64,000 nucleotides of DNA, from contig ML976677.1 in NCBI GenBank assembly GCA_010015655.1, positions 557,876 through 621,875 on the forward strand, given 5' to 3'. The stretch's first letter is position 1. Each line of letters starts with the position of its first letter. This document shows, in pieces, positions 46,801 to 57,652 of the stretch. The notes under the pieces were generated by a model. That model was not told the DNA's origin. It ran no database searches and saw only the letters and a program-made list of their open reading frames with translations. Both the position numbers and the translations under genes were made by a program. This DNA comes from Bimuria novae-zelandiae CBS 107.79 (taxonomy: Eukaryota; Ascomycota; Dothideomycetes; Pleosporales; Didymosphaeriaceae).

Positions 46801-49800
46801 TCTCTGCTTCCATGTTGCTAGAAGGTCGTTACCCACATAGGTGTGACATAAATAACTGCCTTTATAAAGTCTTCTTTAACTAAGTCTAGCCTTTAAAGCT
46901 CTAGGACCTAATTAGTCTCTACTTCTGTAGCTGCATGATCGTACTTAGATAGCCATGTAGCCTATAATCTAGCTATTCTTATTAGCTTAAGGGCTTCTTA
47001 GTATCTTGCCCTTGCTCGTCGATGTTCGTCTTAATAGTCAACCCCAACTGTAATCGTGAGGTTATTAATCTATTACTTTATTATACCTCTAGGGATGCAG
47101 CAGTTACTCTGCAGGTGTATGGAGATTATTAATTAGAGAAAGGTAACCACCTTATTAAGGTCTGCCTCTTGTTCTTAATAGTCTCGGTCTGTAATCTTAT
47201 AGATCTCGAGCCGTTCTTTATAATAGTCGCTATCATCTTTATATGCTTTCGCACCTGCCGTTAATAGATAGGATAGCAATATTGGCACGTTATTCGGGTT
47301 CGCGGTCATGTAGGCGGCGCTTGATTAGTAGTTGCTTATTAGCGGCGGTACCGGCATCGCGGGTTTCTGTTTTAGTTCATCTATTAGCGCTGGGTTAATA
47401 ATATTCTAGACCTTTAGGAATTAGCATCTTCTTTTAAGCTGTTTTAGCCATGGCGTGTAATTTGTGTAATCGGTTAGGATAACTGTAGGATCTCTGAGGG
47501 TCGATAGAGCCATTGTAATTAGCTTAATTAAGGCAGTATCAGTTAAGGCAGTGAGACTCTTAATTGTTAGATTAAAGGGTGTTTTTAATAAGATAGAAAA
47601 GTAATTAATTCTTCTTTTCTTCATGTGTCTTTGCAAGAATGTAAGGCTCTTTTATCCTTACGTCTCACGTTAAGACGCTAATCTATTTCCGTTAAGTAAG
47701 GAGAGTCGCCCTTTATCCCGCCCAGAATCGTGCGGATGAACTGGACTGCTGGCAAAGTCTCTTTGTGTAGGGTTGCGCTAGCTACCTTCGTGTGTGCAAG
47801 GGGCCATGTAATCGGACACCTATAAGTATTACGGCGTAGGTTTCTTACGAGGTTAGGTGCCGCTATTAATTACCCTATACCACTAGCCTTGCCTTGCACT
47901 TCTATAGTTAATAGTGTTTATTAAATTTGTAGGTGTATACCCACATATAGTCGAGGATTTAATGGCCTACTGCCTTCACTAGAGCTACTGCGACCTCGCT
48001 CTAAGACTTTATTTCCTTATGGCTCTATAGATAGGAACGTTCTGCTTCCTTCTATATATTATAAAGAGGGTGATCTTCGAGCTTGCTTTGGCATGTAGGT
48101 GGCTCTAGAAGCACGCTTTAATATAGCTTCTTGCCTAATATAATTATTTATTAAAGCTACGCCTTATTAAGAATCTTGCCTTTGCATTTACTATTACTGC
48201 TAGCTTTAGTGCCTGCTATAAAGGCTGCGGCCTATGCGCTTGTTTACAACTACCTTATTTATAACTCTTAGGGTAGTCTAGCTTAATCGCCTCCTGCTAT
48301 TAGTTGTGCAAGGAGTGTTACTAGTAGCGGTGTTAATAGAGGCGTTAGATATTCGTACCTAGCTCTCCTGCCTTAATTATACTTAGGAGCGCTTTTAACC
48401 TGTTCCTCTAGCGCTTTACTAATTATCTTATCCTTAAAGAAGGACTTGGTGGCTTGCTCTTATTAAGGTAAAGAAGGTAGCTCTACTAATCGCACCTAGG
48501 CCGCTATTTCTTCTAATGTATTATGTATAAGGTTGTCCACTAGGTCTTTAGTTTTGCCTAAGAACATAGTATCCTCGTCGAAAATTACATCGCGAGTACT
48601 AATTGTCTTTACTAGAGAGGGAATCCATATTCTCTAGATGTTAGTTAATTTGTAGCTAACTAAATAACCTATTTATGCTTTAGGATCTAGTCGCTGGAGC
48701 TTGCTCTTACCACGTTTAGTGTTATTAGTTATAGTAAAGGTCTTGTAGCTATAGGCTTTTAAGTAAGCTTAATTAGGCTTCTTTAGTTAGGTGATAATAC
48801 CGTTCTAAAAGGCTACTATTGTAAAGAACACTTTATATAGAGATCGCTATCGATTAGCGTAGTTTAGCGTTTAATTATACAGGTAGACTGCGGCTTAGGT
48901 AATCTTAGGCCATATTTACTAGGGTAAGTTAGAGTTAAGTCGCATCGCGCGCGCTTTCTTCTTAATTACACCTCTTAAGCGTTTAGCTCTTCTATTTTGT
49001 GCTTAAGTATCTAGTACTAAAGGCTTAATCTTAATACCTTGCGCTAAGCACTACTTCTTAACGTCTACCTTAATAGAGAAGATCTTGTTATTAGATTTAA
49101 TTACTTTTACTATAATATTATATTATACTTTTATGAACTATATAAAGGTGCTAAGTAATTTAATAATTAAGCGTGCTAGGCGGTTATCCTTAAAGTAGTA
49201 GTCCTATGCGAAGCTAGAGAATTAGTTAGTAATTAGTATTTAGCTTTTCTCTCTTGTTAAGCTATCTGCTTCGTAGTCGTAAAAGTCTCTTGCGACTCGC
49301 TCGCCAGGGCCTTCAGTTCGCTCCCTGGCTTGCCGACGTATTTGCCGTTTTAGTTTTGCTTTACCGCAGGCGTTACATTTAACTATAGGGAGGCCTTTAA
49401 TCCTCACTCCCTTAAATTACTACACGAGGTATTCGAGGGCCTAAGGGCCTAGATAGCCTAATTATTAGTGCTAGGTCTATACGTTTACCTTCTACAGTCT
49501 TTATTTAGTGCGTGTATTAGTCTTGTGAGTGGCGTGCGTAGCATTAGTAGGAATACTACCTACTAGCCTTGTTCTATGTTCTAGCACCTATTGTCTGTGC
49601 AACTCTTAAAGTTCTGCTAGCACAGTATTGTCTCTTCTTTTTAGAGTTGTTAGGTCTACCCTTATGTCCCACTAAAGGCCTTGCCTCCGGAGTAATCGAA
49701 ATAATATAAAGTTACAGAGTAAATTAAGGCAATAGGCAATATTATCTAGTTATATTATTTAATTACCGCTTGCACTTTATACGTTAAGATAGACAGTCCC

Positions 49801-51533
49801 GTATTCTTAGATCTATATTTGTGTATTCCCTGCCTATATAAAGTCTCCTGACGCCGGTGGCCGGTATGAGACAAAGCGATCGATGTTGTTAAAGATATAG
49901 CAGGTTATGCCTAAATTAAGTATAGCTAAGCATTGCAATGGGTACGTGTTTAATTCGTTATAAAAGGATGCGGCTTAGAAGCTCGCTAGGATTTTAATAA
50001 TCTTGCGTCCGTCTAGTTACTTATTATTAGCCTTAGTAATTCGAGTTGGAGTGGGAGTATATAATAATTTAATTCTAGGTGTTTAAGACTTTAGTCTTTT
50101 CACCTTCCTTATCTCATCTTGTAGATGTGAATTATTTTAGATTCTGTATTATACTATATCTGCAAAGCCAGGTCGTGGCCTAAACTACTCTAGTGCATGA
50201 TCTAGATATGCGTAGAAGTAGTCTTTTAGACTATGCCTTTATTCACAAGCAAGGCATTTTTTGCCTTTAACTACTATTATATCCTCTATTAAAGACTGCT
50301 TAGATATAGTGCTTTAACTAAAGGATCGTTTTTGTCGAGGTCTCCCCTGTCTACGTTAGTTATTCGTGGAAGATGGCGCGTCTTCGACAGCGTAAGAGGC
50401 GTCCCTGTCAGTGCCCGGGGTGGATGCACCACTAGCAGCGAGAGATAGCTCACTAGTAGTAAAGGCGCCCCTATGCTATTTGCCCTTAATTAGGTGGAGT
50501 ATTGCTATATGTTCTTAGAAGCGTTTTATTATCTCCTTCCTTATCATATCTGCGTCTCGGCGTCTAGTTTCTTGAAAGGACACACCCTAAGTAGGAGCAG
50601 CCTTTATAATCGTAGTTAAGAAGTCCTTTATAGTATTATAAATTAATTATACTTTGGCGACATTATTCGTCTTTGCTTCTATAGCTACCTAATTATACTT
50701 AGTTAGCCAGGTATCCTAGTTTAAGGGTTATTTTATTAGCTTAAGGGCCTATAGGTATCGTGCTCTTGCTCTATCCCGCTCGTCTTCTTTATCAACGCCT
50801 ATGGTCTATGTTAAAGACGTAATCTATTACTAGATTTGCTCTCTAGGCTTGCAGCAGTTGCGTTGCAGGTGTGGCGACATAGTAGATTAGATATAGATAA
50901 CCACTTTCTTAAGACTTAATCTCTCCTCGCGGTATTCCTTGTCCTTTATCTTATAGTCTTTAAGCTGTATCTTATAGAACTTAATGTCCTCCTTATATGC
51001 CTTAAGTCCTAAGTTTAATAGCTCTAATAGGCGTGTTAGAGGGTTCTGTTAATCGTCGTCGTTTACACGGATAATTGGTTAGTAACTCGCTATTTCTAGC
51101 GGCGACGGCGGTGTCGGCCTTTTGCGTGGGAGTTTGGCTCTATCTAGGTTAATAATAGGCTATATATCTATTAGTTCGCATCGCGCTTTTAGCTGCAGCA
51201 GCCATAGTATGTAGTTAGTATAATTAGTTAACATAATTGTTAAGTCGCGAAGTGTTAACAGCGACATTATCCTTTCTTAAGGTTTAGTTAAGGTAGTGAG
51301 ACTCTTAATTATTAGATTTAATAGTGTTCTGTCACTTTAAGATAATGCAATAATAAGAATTAATAGTTGTAATAATTTATTAATAATGTTCGTGTTCTGT
51401 CTATGTCTGGAATGCAGATATGTGCGAGGCTCTAAATAAGTGCCGCTGTAGCGCTAGCCCTATTTAGAATAGTACAAAAGAGAGAGTGCTCCAGCCTTAT
51501 ATCCACAACAGATAGAGGCCATATAATCGGACA
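40813..51533 (-). mobile_element. Ty1/copia element 4, split by copia 5
   Basis: LTRs 40813-41037 (225 bases) and 51310-51533 (224 bases) begin TGTCAGATTTGATAG (RIP-altered in the right copy) and end AATCGGACA. The target duplication ACCTT is at 40808-40812 and 51534-51538. Minus orientation. The 3' part (41038-42426) holds RNase H and the reverse-transcriptase motif IIIFFYIDDLII near 42110. The 5' part (47824-51309) holds integrase and gag. Without copia 5 the element is about 5.3 kb. It shares the CACCCCCTCAGCTTGG-type purine tract and the AAGAGTCTCACTACCTTAAC site with copia 3 and 5. Confidence 0.93.
42427..47818 (-). mobile_element. Ty1/copia element 5, nested in copia 4
   Basis: 5392 bases with two 254-base LTRs (42427-42680, 47565-47818) and target duplication CCTAT (42422-42426, 47819-47823). 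Minus orientation. Gag starts near 47513 (MALSTLRDPTVILTDYTNYT). A reverse-transcriptase frame of 74 codons remains open at 43740-43964 (MRMPRGYTRVGTVLQL, LYGLRISLLLWQREF), with the active site FYVDNLI, the second Asp changed to Asn. It lies in the reverse-transcriptase region of copia 4. The two elements are close relatives internally but have different LTRs. Confidence 0.93.
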
Positions 51534-52025
51534 ACCTTTTGGTGCAGGTGAGGAAGTCACATAGTATTGGCTTAGTAAGCGGGGCGCTTACCTCATTACA
51601 CTTGTCTAGCTATAGCTACTAGTCTAAAATTAACTAGAGGACTAGAGATTTAGGAGATAAAGACTATAAAATTAAATATTTTATTTTCATTATAGATGCC
51701 TGTACTCTATAAGGTTAACTTTATTTATTATTTTTATTCTTATATACTACTTATCTAGCAGCGCTAATTCCCTAAGTCTAATAACAATTTTTCATTACCT
51801 TATATGTAATGAGGTAAGCGCCCCGCTTACTATGCCAATACTATGTGACTTCCTCACCTGCACCAAAAGGTACGCACGAGAATACTTAAGCCAAGTATTA
51901 CTCGTATAGTATAATATATATACGATATGCTAGGGTCAGCCACTAGCGCTAGTGTTTAATCCTAGCCTAGCCGGAACCTCTATAAGCGAGAGAAGGCCAC
52001 GTGTTCGACCGCGGCTACCTCGTTA

Positions 52026-52441
52026 TAACAAGGATAAACAGCAAAGCAGCAGTAGCTCTTCAGGAAATCTAGCCACTTTATAAGTTATTTATATTAATTC
52101 TACTATTACGAATAATACCTTTACGTTCGGTACATCTAGCCATATTCTAAATATCACCATTAATGTCACATTAAGTCCACCAGGTAGAAACAAAAGGCCT
52201 GTAGCAAGTAGGGATAAAAAAAAAAGTAATATCTAAAGCAAAGAGCTCAAACAGGCTAATTGTAAGACTATAGATAGAGATTTAGATCTATTATATGAAA
52301 GGTTCTATACTCGATCGAGCCGCCAAGCACTACACAAAGAAGTGCAGCATTATAAAGAAGCGATACATTCGAACGATGCCCCCATCTACCTACTACCTTA
52401 TTGCCACTGCAGGAATTCGTACGAATACTGCGCAAATTTTA
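52026..52441 (+). pseudogene. MULE transposase C-terminal part running into repeat A1
   Basis: The MULE frame continues as YNKDKQQSSSSSSGNLATL, then GTSSHILNITINVTLSPPGR, then KELKQANCKTIDRDLDLLYE. It passes without a shift into repeat A1 (52295-52441), which reads ALHKEVQHYKEAI and LPYCHCRNSYEYCANF. Only two stop codons interrupt this stretch. In the second copy, A2 plus the next 32 bases (to 56629), the same frame ends cleanly as ANFTLPPPLVPSV and TAA. I infer that this is the true C terminus of the MULE protein. Confidence 0.65.
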
Positions 52442-52460
52442 GAATTTTATTACGCTTACT

Positions 52461-55187
52461 ATGGCCGACTTTCTAGCCTTTCCTAGCGGCAACACTACCT
52501 CTACCGTTAACCCTACTATGCTTTAACGGCCCCAGCACAGCCAGACGACTATAATACCTACCCAATAATAGCCTACACGGCCAACGACAAGCTATAAAGC
52601 CATAATTACAAATAAAGAGCTTTAACAACACAAGTTACAGGCCAAGCTTTAAGAGCTCCGACACTAAAAAAGAATGCAAGAGCTAGAGGCTAAGAAGGCG
52701 ATACTAAAGCTAGCTTAGCTCTGTTAAGGCGTTACGCCAATAACTAATAATAATAGTAGTTTAGTAGGTGAGCGTTTCTCCCTGCAGATAATGTAGGTCG
52801 TCGAGCAGATCCCGGGCGTCTATCTAAAGGATATCCACCTTATCCTAAACCACAAATTTAACCTATATAACCTTACCCGCCTCCGCATCGTCATCGGTTC
52901 CAGAACTACTAAATTATAAAGTGTCACAAAGTTAGACCTAAGTACCTAATAGTTAGTAGTAAAACGCGGCCGCGGCAGCCTTAAAGACTTTAGAGACAAC
53001 CTACTAGTCTAGGTAGAGTGCTTTATAAACTATATCTGGATTATAGGGCTACTATTTAGGGCTTAGAACTAGACAATTAGTCCTGTAATGCTATATTTCC
53101 TTTCACGGGTAATACGGCACACGTATAACTACGAATAGCAATCCGTCTTGCAATTCGCTATTAACTGGCACGAACACGCCCTAGCAAAGCAAGAGCTAAA
53201 TCCCGACAGCTAGCAGAAGGTACCAGATAAATAGACTAGTCACTATTTTAACCTATCCACACTTCGCAGCGCGAAGCGCACCAGGCCTCCACTAGGCGGG
53301 GGTCTAGGAGGATCACTCCCAAATAACGAATTAGTTATCTGCGAGAACTATAACCTGCCTAAAGGCTATAAAAGAGACTAGTGTAAACGAAAGCATATTT
53401 ACAAAAACTGCGAAGCTAACTATAGTGTAATTAACTACAAGAAATAGGAACCTACGCCAGGACGGCGCCGCTTGTTTAATTAATATAATATTCTTAAATA
53501 AGTAAGCATGACTATTAACAAGCGCCTAAGGGTAAACACGTACCTATAATTTAACGTCTACAACCCTTTATACCCTCCCTTAGAACAATCACCTTCACCA
53601 CTAAAACCTAATAACTGGCTAAAAGCTCTAGAAGGCTACCTAGGTAGCTTGCTAGTAATCCTATACAACATCCTAAAATACGGCGCGCAGATCGGGTACG
53701 AAGGAGACTATAAGTTAGTTATCTTAAAGAATCTATTGTTAGCCTACGAAGATCTGGACGCAATTACTTAGTAGCTAGATATAGACCTATAGCTAGGAAG
53801 GGTTTCTTAGTATAATAGAGACTTCCTATTTTATAGCTCCTCACTTGGACTAGTACCTAAAGCAGATAGAGGATGGAGACGAATATATTATCTCTCCTAT
53901 CCTATAGGCAACTCGGTTAATAACTAGATACACCCTAACGTCGCTACACTACACTACACTATAGTAGAAGACATCTTCAAGCTAGTACGCCACGCAGGTA
54001 GAGGAGCCCTTCTTATTAAAAAGGACCTTAAGGACGCCTTTAGGATAATACTAGTAGCACTACACTAACAATAGCTACTTGGCTTCTAGTGGCATAGCTA
54101 GTTCTACCACGAGAACTGCCTCCCTTTTAGCCTACGTATAGCACCCTTCCTATTTAACTTATTCGCAGAAGGCTTCTATTAGGCATTCTAGTTACACCTT
54201 AGATGGAAATACCTTGTATACTATTTAGACGACTTTATATACGTCCTTAAGCCGTTAGCAACACCAGCGGAGGAAGTACTTTAATTAATTAATAAAGACT
54301 ATAACGTAATTACTAACGTGCTAGGCTTACGCCGTAATAGTACTAAAGACGCCGCAGGCACTACTATAGAGGGCTTAGGAGTTAAGATTAATATAATCTC
54401 TATAATAGCTCGCCTTCTAAAAAGAAAACTTAATAAGGTAATTTAGCTAGTCTCAACGGCGCTCGCTGGTAATAGACTTACATAGCTATAAGCCTATAAG
54501 ATAGCTGGATTCCTTAGCTTTTATAGCTAAGTTGTCACGCTAGGACGTACGTTCTTAAGACAACTATAGGATTACATAGCTATATTCGCGAAGCCTAGAA
54601 GCTTCCGCCCACTTACTAAAGGTGCAACTAAAGACCTAACCTAGTAGAGAGACCTGCTACTATAGTTTAACGGAATATAGCTGTTTGACAATGCCAGCCG
54701 CCCTGTCTATTATCTCTTTACTAACGCATTAAATAGAGCAATAGGCGCCTTTTGGTACACGGGCAACCCCGCACAGGGGGACTAGTAGTCTTATTTAAAG
54801 AAGGTGCCGTAACAGCACGCCTTCTTATATAAACTTAAGCAAGATAAATAAAGTCTCTAGATAAACGCACTAGAGATTTGCGTAATTAAGCTAGCCTTTA
54901 AGCTCTGGGGCGTAAACTGGGCGCATAGCATGGTGATCGTCTATACGGATAACACAACAGCAGAGACCGGCCTAAAGGATAGAACCACCTAAGGACAGGC
55001 CTCTATAGATTACCTCCGCAAAATCCTTATATAAGCTGCGGCAATGGACGTTACCCTATACTTACAATAGATTTTAACGCGGGATAATGCTCTTGCCAAT
55101 GCCTTATTACAATTTAACTAGCCCCTTATAGCTAATTTTACTAAAAACTAGCAGATGCCCTTCCTATTAAACTACCCCTAGAGTTTG
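52461..55187 (+). pseudogene. gag-RT-RNase H of the DIRS/Ngaro-like element
   Basis: The frame opens at the ATG at 52461 (MADFLAFPSGNTTSTVNP), 20 bases after repeat A1, and the same frame reaches the polymerase motifs. LGLVPKADRGWRRIYYLSYP, AGRGALLIKKDLKDAFRI, FYHENCLPFSLRIAPFLFNL and the active site YLVYYLDDFIYVLKP (near 54210-54245) are clear reverse-transcriptase blocks of the DIRS type. RNase H-like FTNALNRAIGAFWYTG and VYTDNTTAETGLKDRTT follow. Numerous TAA/TAG codons interrupt it. Both active-site Asp residues are intact. Confidence 0.85.
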
Positions 55188-56290
55188 TTAAGCTCGTACG
55201 ATTAGTAACTAAGTGTTACCTATACGCTAAGCTACTATAGGCAGGCCTTAAGCCTAACATAAGACGGAACTATAGCTTAGCAGCTAAGTCCTACGAGTAG
55301 TTCTGTGCGTTAAATAATCTCCTAAAATGGCTAGCAACGCGCACTAGCCTTGGTTATTAGATAGTAGAATAGGCAAATGGCAGTAACCTCCCGCTATAAG
55401 GCCAAATTAATAGCATAATAATCTAGAGCTACGTCGTAGCTCTACGGTTAGTCTACATAGATCTCGACCTCCCGGTCGATGTATTCGACAATAGTCATGT
55501 CTAAAGGCTTATACAAGGCGCAAAGAACCTATTTCTAAAGAAGTTAAGGCATAATTAAGTACTAATTACGAGAGACACGCTAATTAACATACTCTTAAAG
55601 AGAGTATCTAGCGGAGAGCACCTAGTAGATATAGTTAATCTAAACATAGCGTTCTTACTAGCCTTTACGGGCTTTCTAAAAATAGGTAAATTCACCTATA
55701 AAGATTTAGATCTTAAAGATATAAGACGTTTCTGTACAGAAAATCTTACCCACCGCTGCGTAACAGGCTCGGCAACAAGAGACCACTTTATTTTGTATCT
55801 TCTACGGAGCAAGATAGACCTTAATAACAAAGGCGTAAACATAGTTATTATAGTATTATACGACGCTGCCTGCCTAAGCCGGCACATGGCGAACCTCCTG
55901 TAATAGAACTCTTTCCCGTAATAGGACCAAAATTGCTTCCCGCAACGGGGCCAGGGCTATTTTCTATTACGGAGCTAGCTAGAGGACGATTAGCCACTCT
56001 TTCGCCTCTATAATAGAGCCTTTACACGTGCAAGAGTGCTACAGCTACTATTAGCCCACCTTTAGAGATGCGGCAAAAGTGCTCTAGGCTACACAGGCCA
56101 TAGCTTTCGTAAAGGGGCGGCCCAACACGCCTACGATTAACACCTCACCATGGAATAGATACAGGCCTTAGGTAGATGGTCCTCGGACGCAGTAAGACGC
56201 TACTATAAGACTAACCTATATTGGCTATTCGCCCTACAAAAATAGTTCCTTACAGGCCAGACCTTACTACTTAACCTAAACCTAAAATAA
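55188..56290 (+). pseudogene. Tyrosine recombinase of the DIRS/Ngaro-like element
   Basis: In a different frame from the RT, this reads FLLAFTGFLKIGKFTYKDLD (first catalytic region, where Lys replaces the expected Arg), GYTGHSFRKGAAQHA (H-x-x-R), LGRWSSDAVRRYYKTNLY (Trp and the nucleophilic Tyr) and ends at TAA 56288-56290. Stops in the frame are TAA/TAG. A 63-codon antisense open frame at 55696-55887 is a shadow. Confidence 0.85.
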
Positions 56291-56829
56291 TAACAATAAA
56301 TAGCGTAGGAGTGGCCAACACGCTGCTAAGCAGAGGAAACGAGCAAGAGCATATCTCTATATTCCCTCTTACTCCGCACGTAAGAGCCTACGCCGCTAAT
56401 TAAAGCGTTACTTAACACTACTACTAGTAATGGCAAGTAAGGTTGTATAGATAAAAGGTTCTATACTTAATTAAGCCGCTAAGCACTACACAAAGAAGTG
56501 TAGTATTATAAAGAAGCGATGCATCCGGACGATGCCCCTATCTACCTACTACCTTATTGCTACTACAGGAATTTGTACGAATACTGCGCAAATTTTACCC
56601 TCCCTCCTCCCTTAGTACCTAGCGTTTAATAATTAATAGATATATAGTTAGTTATATTTGCTTTCTACATAGTCTGCGACTGGGCCGACACGCTACTAAG
56701 CAGAGGAAACGAGCGGGAGCATACCTCCACATTCCCTCTTACTCCGCACGTGAGAGCCTACGCCGCCAATCAAAGCGTTACTTAACACCACTACTAGTAA
56801 TGGCAAGTGAGGTTGTATAGAATACAATC

Positions 56830-57457
56830 TTTGACCTTTCCCTTTATGTAAAACTACTGCTGCCTTTGTCTGTTGTCCAAAAGCGTCTGGGGGAGGCGCG
56901 AAGCCTACTAATAGAACAGTGGCATTTAGGACAGAACCGGTGGCATCTGGGATAGAAACAGTGGCATGTGGGATATTTTACGAACTGACGTCACGTGTGT
57001 GGTAGTGTATCTGAAACAGCGGTAGATGGGAAATTATTACGCCAAGCAGTGGCATGTTTGAAATTTGCCGGATGTAGGTCTTTGCTTAGCAGTCCTGCTT
57101 AATAAAGCATAGATAACTGCCACAACGTAATCACCTTATTAACTGTAGTATTCTTCTTAGGATATAAGCTTTTTATAGCACTCTATAGGATAACGAGCTT
57201 TTAAATAGATGCACTATACTTTAAGTAGACACCAAGGCAGGCTAAGGTAAGGGTATTAATAATATAAGTAGTAAGATGCGGTATTATAAAGTTGACAGAG
57301 AAGTTACGCCTAAGATATCACGTATATAAGAACCTAAAGAGCCTAAGTATCTATTCCGAGAGTATCTAAGCGGTGCGATCGTTGTTGGCATTGTTGTGGT
57401 AGACAGTGCTGCTGGTGTTCCGCCACGGCGGTTGTTCCGTTACGATTGGATGCACGT
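56830..57457 (+). repeat. MULE right TIR
   Basis: Inverted partner of 24794-25273 plus 28043-28225, uninterrupted by the Crypton. The final ~110 bases are nearly identical to the left end. Some words of the left copy near 25190-25240 (between ACCTAYATCC and GGCAAATTTC) are absent here, a ~50-base length difference. It ends GGATGCACGT, then TA. Confidence 0.9.
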
Positions 57458-57652
57458 TACGGGTATCGAGTGTGCCCTCTACATTGACTCCAACAAAACC
57501 CTGACCGTGCCCTTACTCCCAGTGAACAACATGCATCTGCCCGTAAACACAAAAAGCCCCAACGCCATAGAAAGGAAACAAGCCACCCGCCATGCATAAC
57601 ACGCTCAGATAGCCGCCCGAACACCTCTCCAATACCTCCTTTCCCAATAAAC

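Larger units (their letters stand above)
40656..52023. mobile_element. Fold-back (long-TIR) element split by copia 4
   Basis: Left arm 40656-40812 (ACGAGGTAGCC ... CGTGCGTACCTT) continues after copia 4 at 51539-51597; right arm about 51803-52023 is the inverted copy. TA flanks both ends (40654-40655, 52024-52025). Without copia 4 and one ACCTT duplication the element is about 640 bases, with arms of about 220 bases and a short AT-rich centre lacking a gene. It is therefore non-autonomous. Removing it with one TA restores the MULE frame exactly (CYxTxVYNKDK). Confidence 0.9.
52295..56820 (+). mobile_element. DIRS/Ngaro-like tyrosine-recombinase retroelement with split direct repeats
   Basis: Layout: A1 (52295-52441), coding core, B1 (56312-56450), A2 (56451-56597), 84-base spacer, B2 (56682-56820). 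A copies are 147 bases and B copies 139 bases. This A1-core-B1-A2-B2 order is the split-direct-repeat plan of PAT/Ngaro elements. The core encodes a gag-like region, reverse transcriptase, RNase H and a tyrosine recombinase, and has no DDE integrase. Most coding breaks are TAA/TAG at plausible Gln codons. The repeats A and B may instead belong to the MULE (see findings). Confidence 0.8.
24794..57457 (+). mobile_element. Mutator-like element (MULE) inflated by nested insertions
   Basis: The outer ends are inverted copies beginning ACGTGCATCCAATCGTAACG, nearly identical for more than 100 bases and recognisable for about 0.65 kb. Each is flanked by TA; no 8-11-base target duplication is seen, which is unusual for MULEs. 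The plus strand carries a MULE transposase in pieces at 28620-29788, 39920-40653 and 52026 onwards. Subtracting the Crypton, the solo LTR, gypsy element 2, the fold-back element and the tyrosine-recombinase element leaves roughly 4 kb, a normal MULE size. It lies between the RRM gene and the deoxyribosyltransferase-like gene. Confidence 0.8.

Noticed and set aside
51534..51868. Independent 335-base MITE with ~60-base inverted repeats
   Set aside because: Both ends continue into the arms at 40656-40812 and 51868-52023 once copia 4 and its ACCTT duplication are removed; it is the inner part of the fold-back element.
40656..52023. 11 kb DNA transposon
   Set aside because: Its bulk is two nested copia elements with their own LTRs and duplications.
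24794..57457. Starship-type giant cargo element
   Set aside because: No DUF3435-type captain at the edge, no host cargo genes; the only YR proteins belong to a Crypton and a DIRS/Ngaro-like element, and the ends are inverted repeats.
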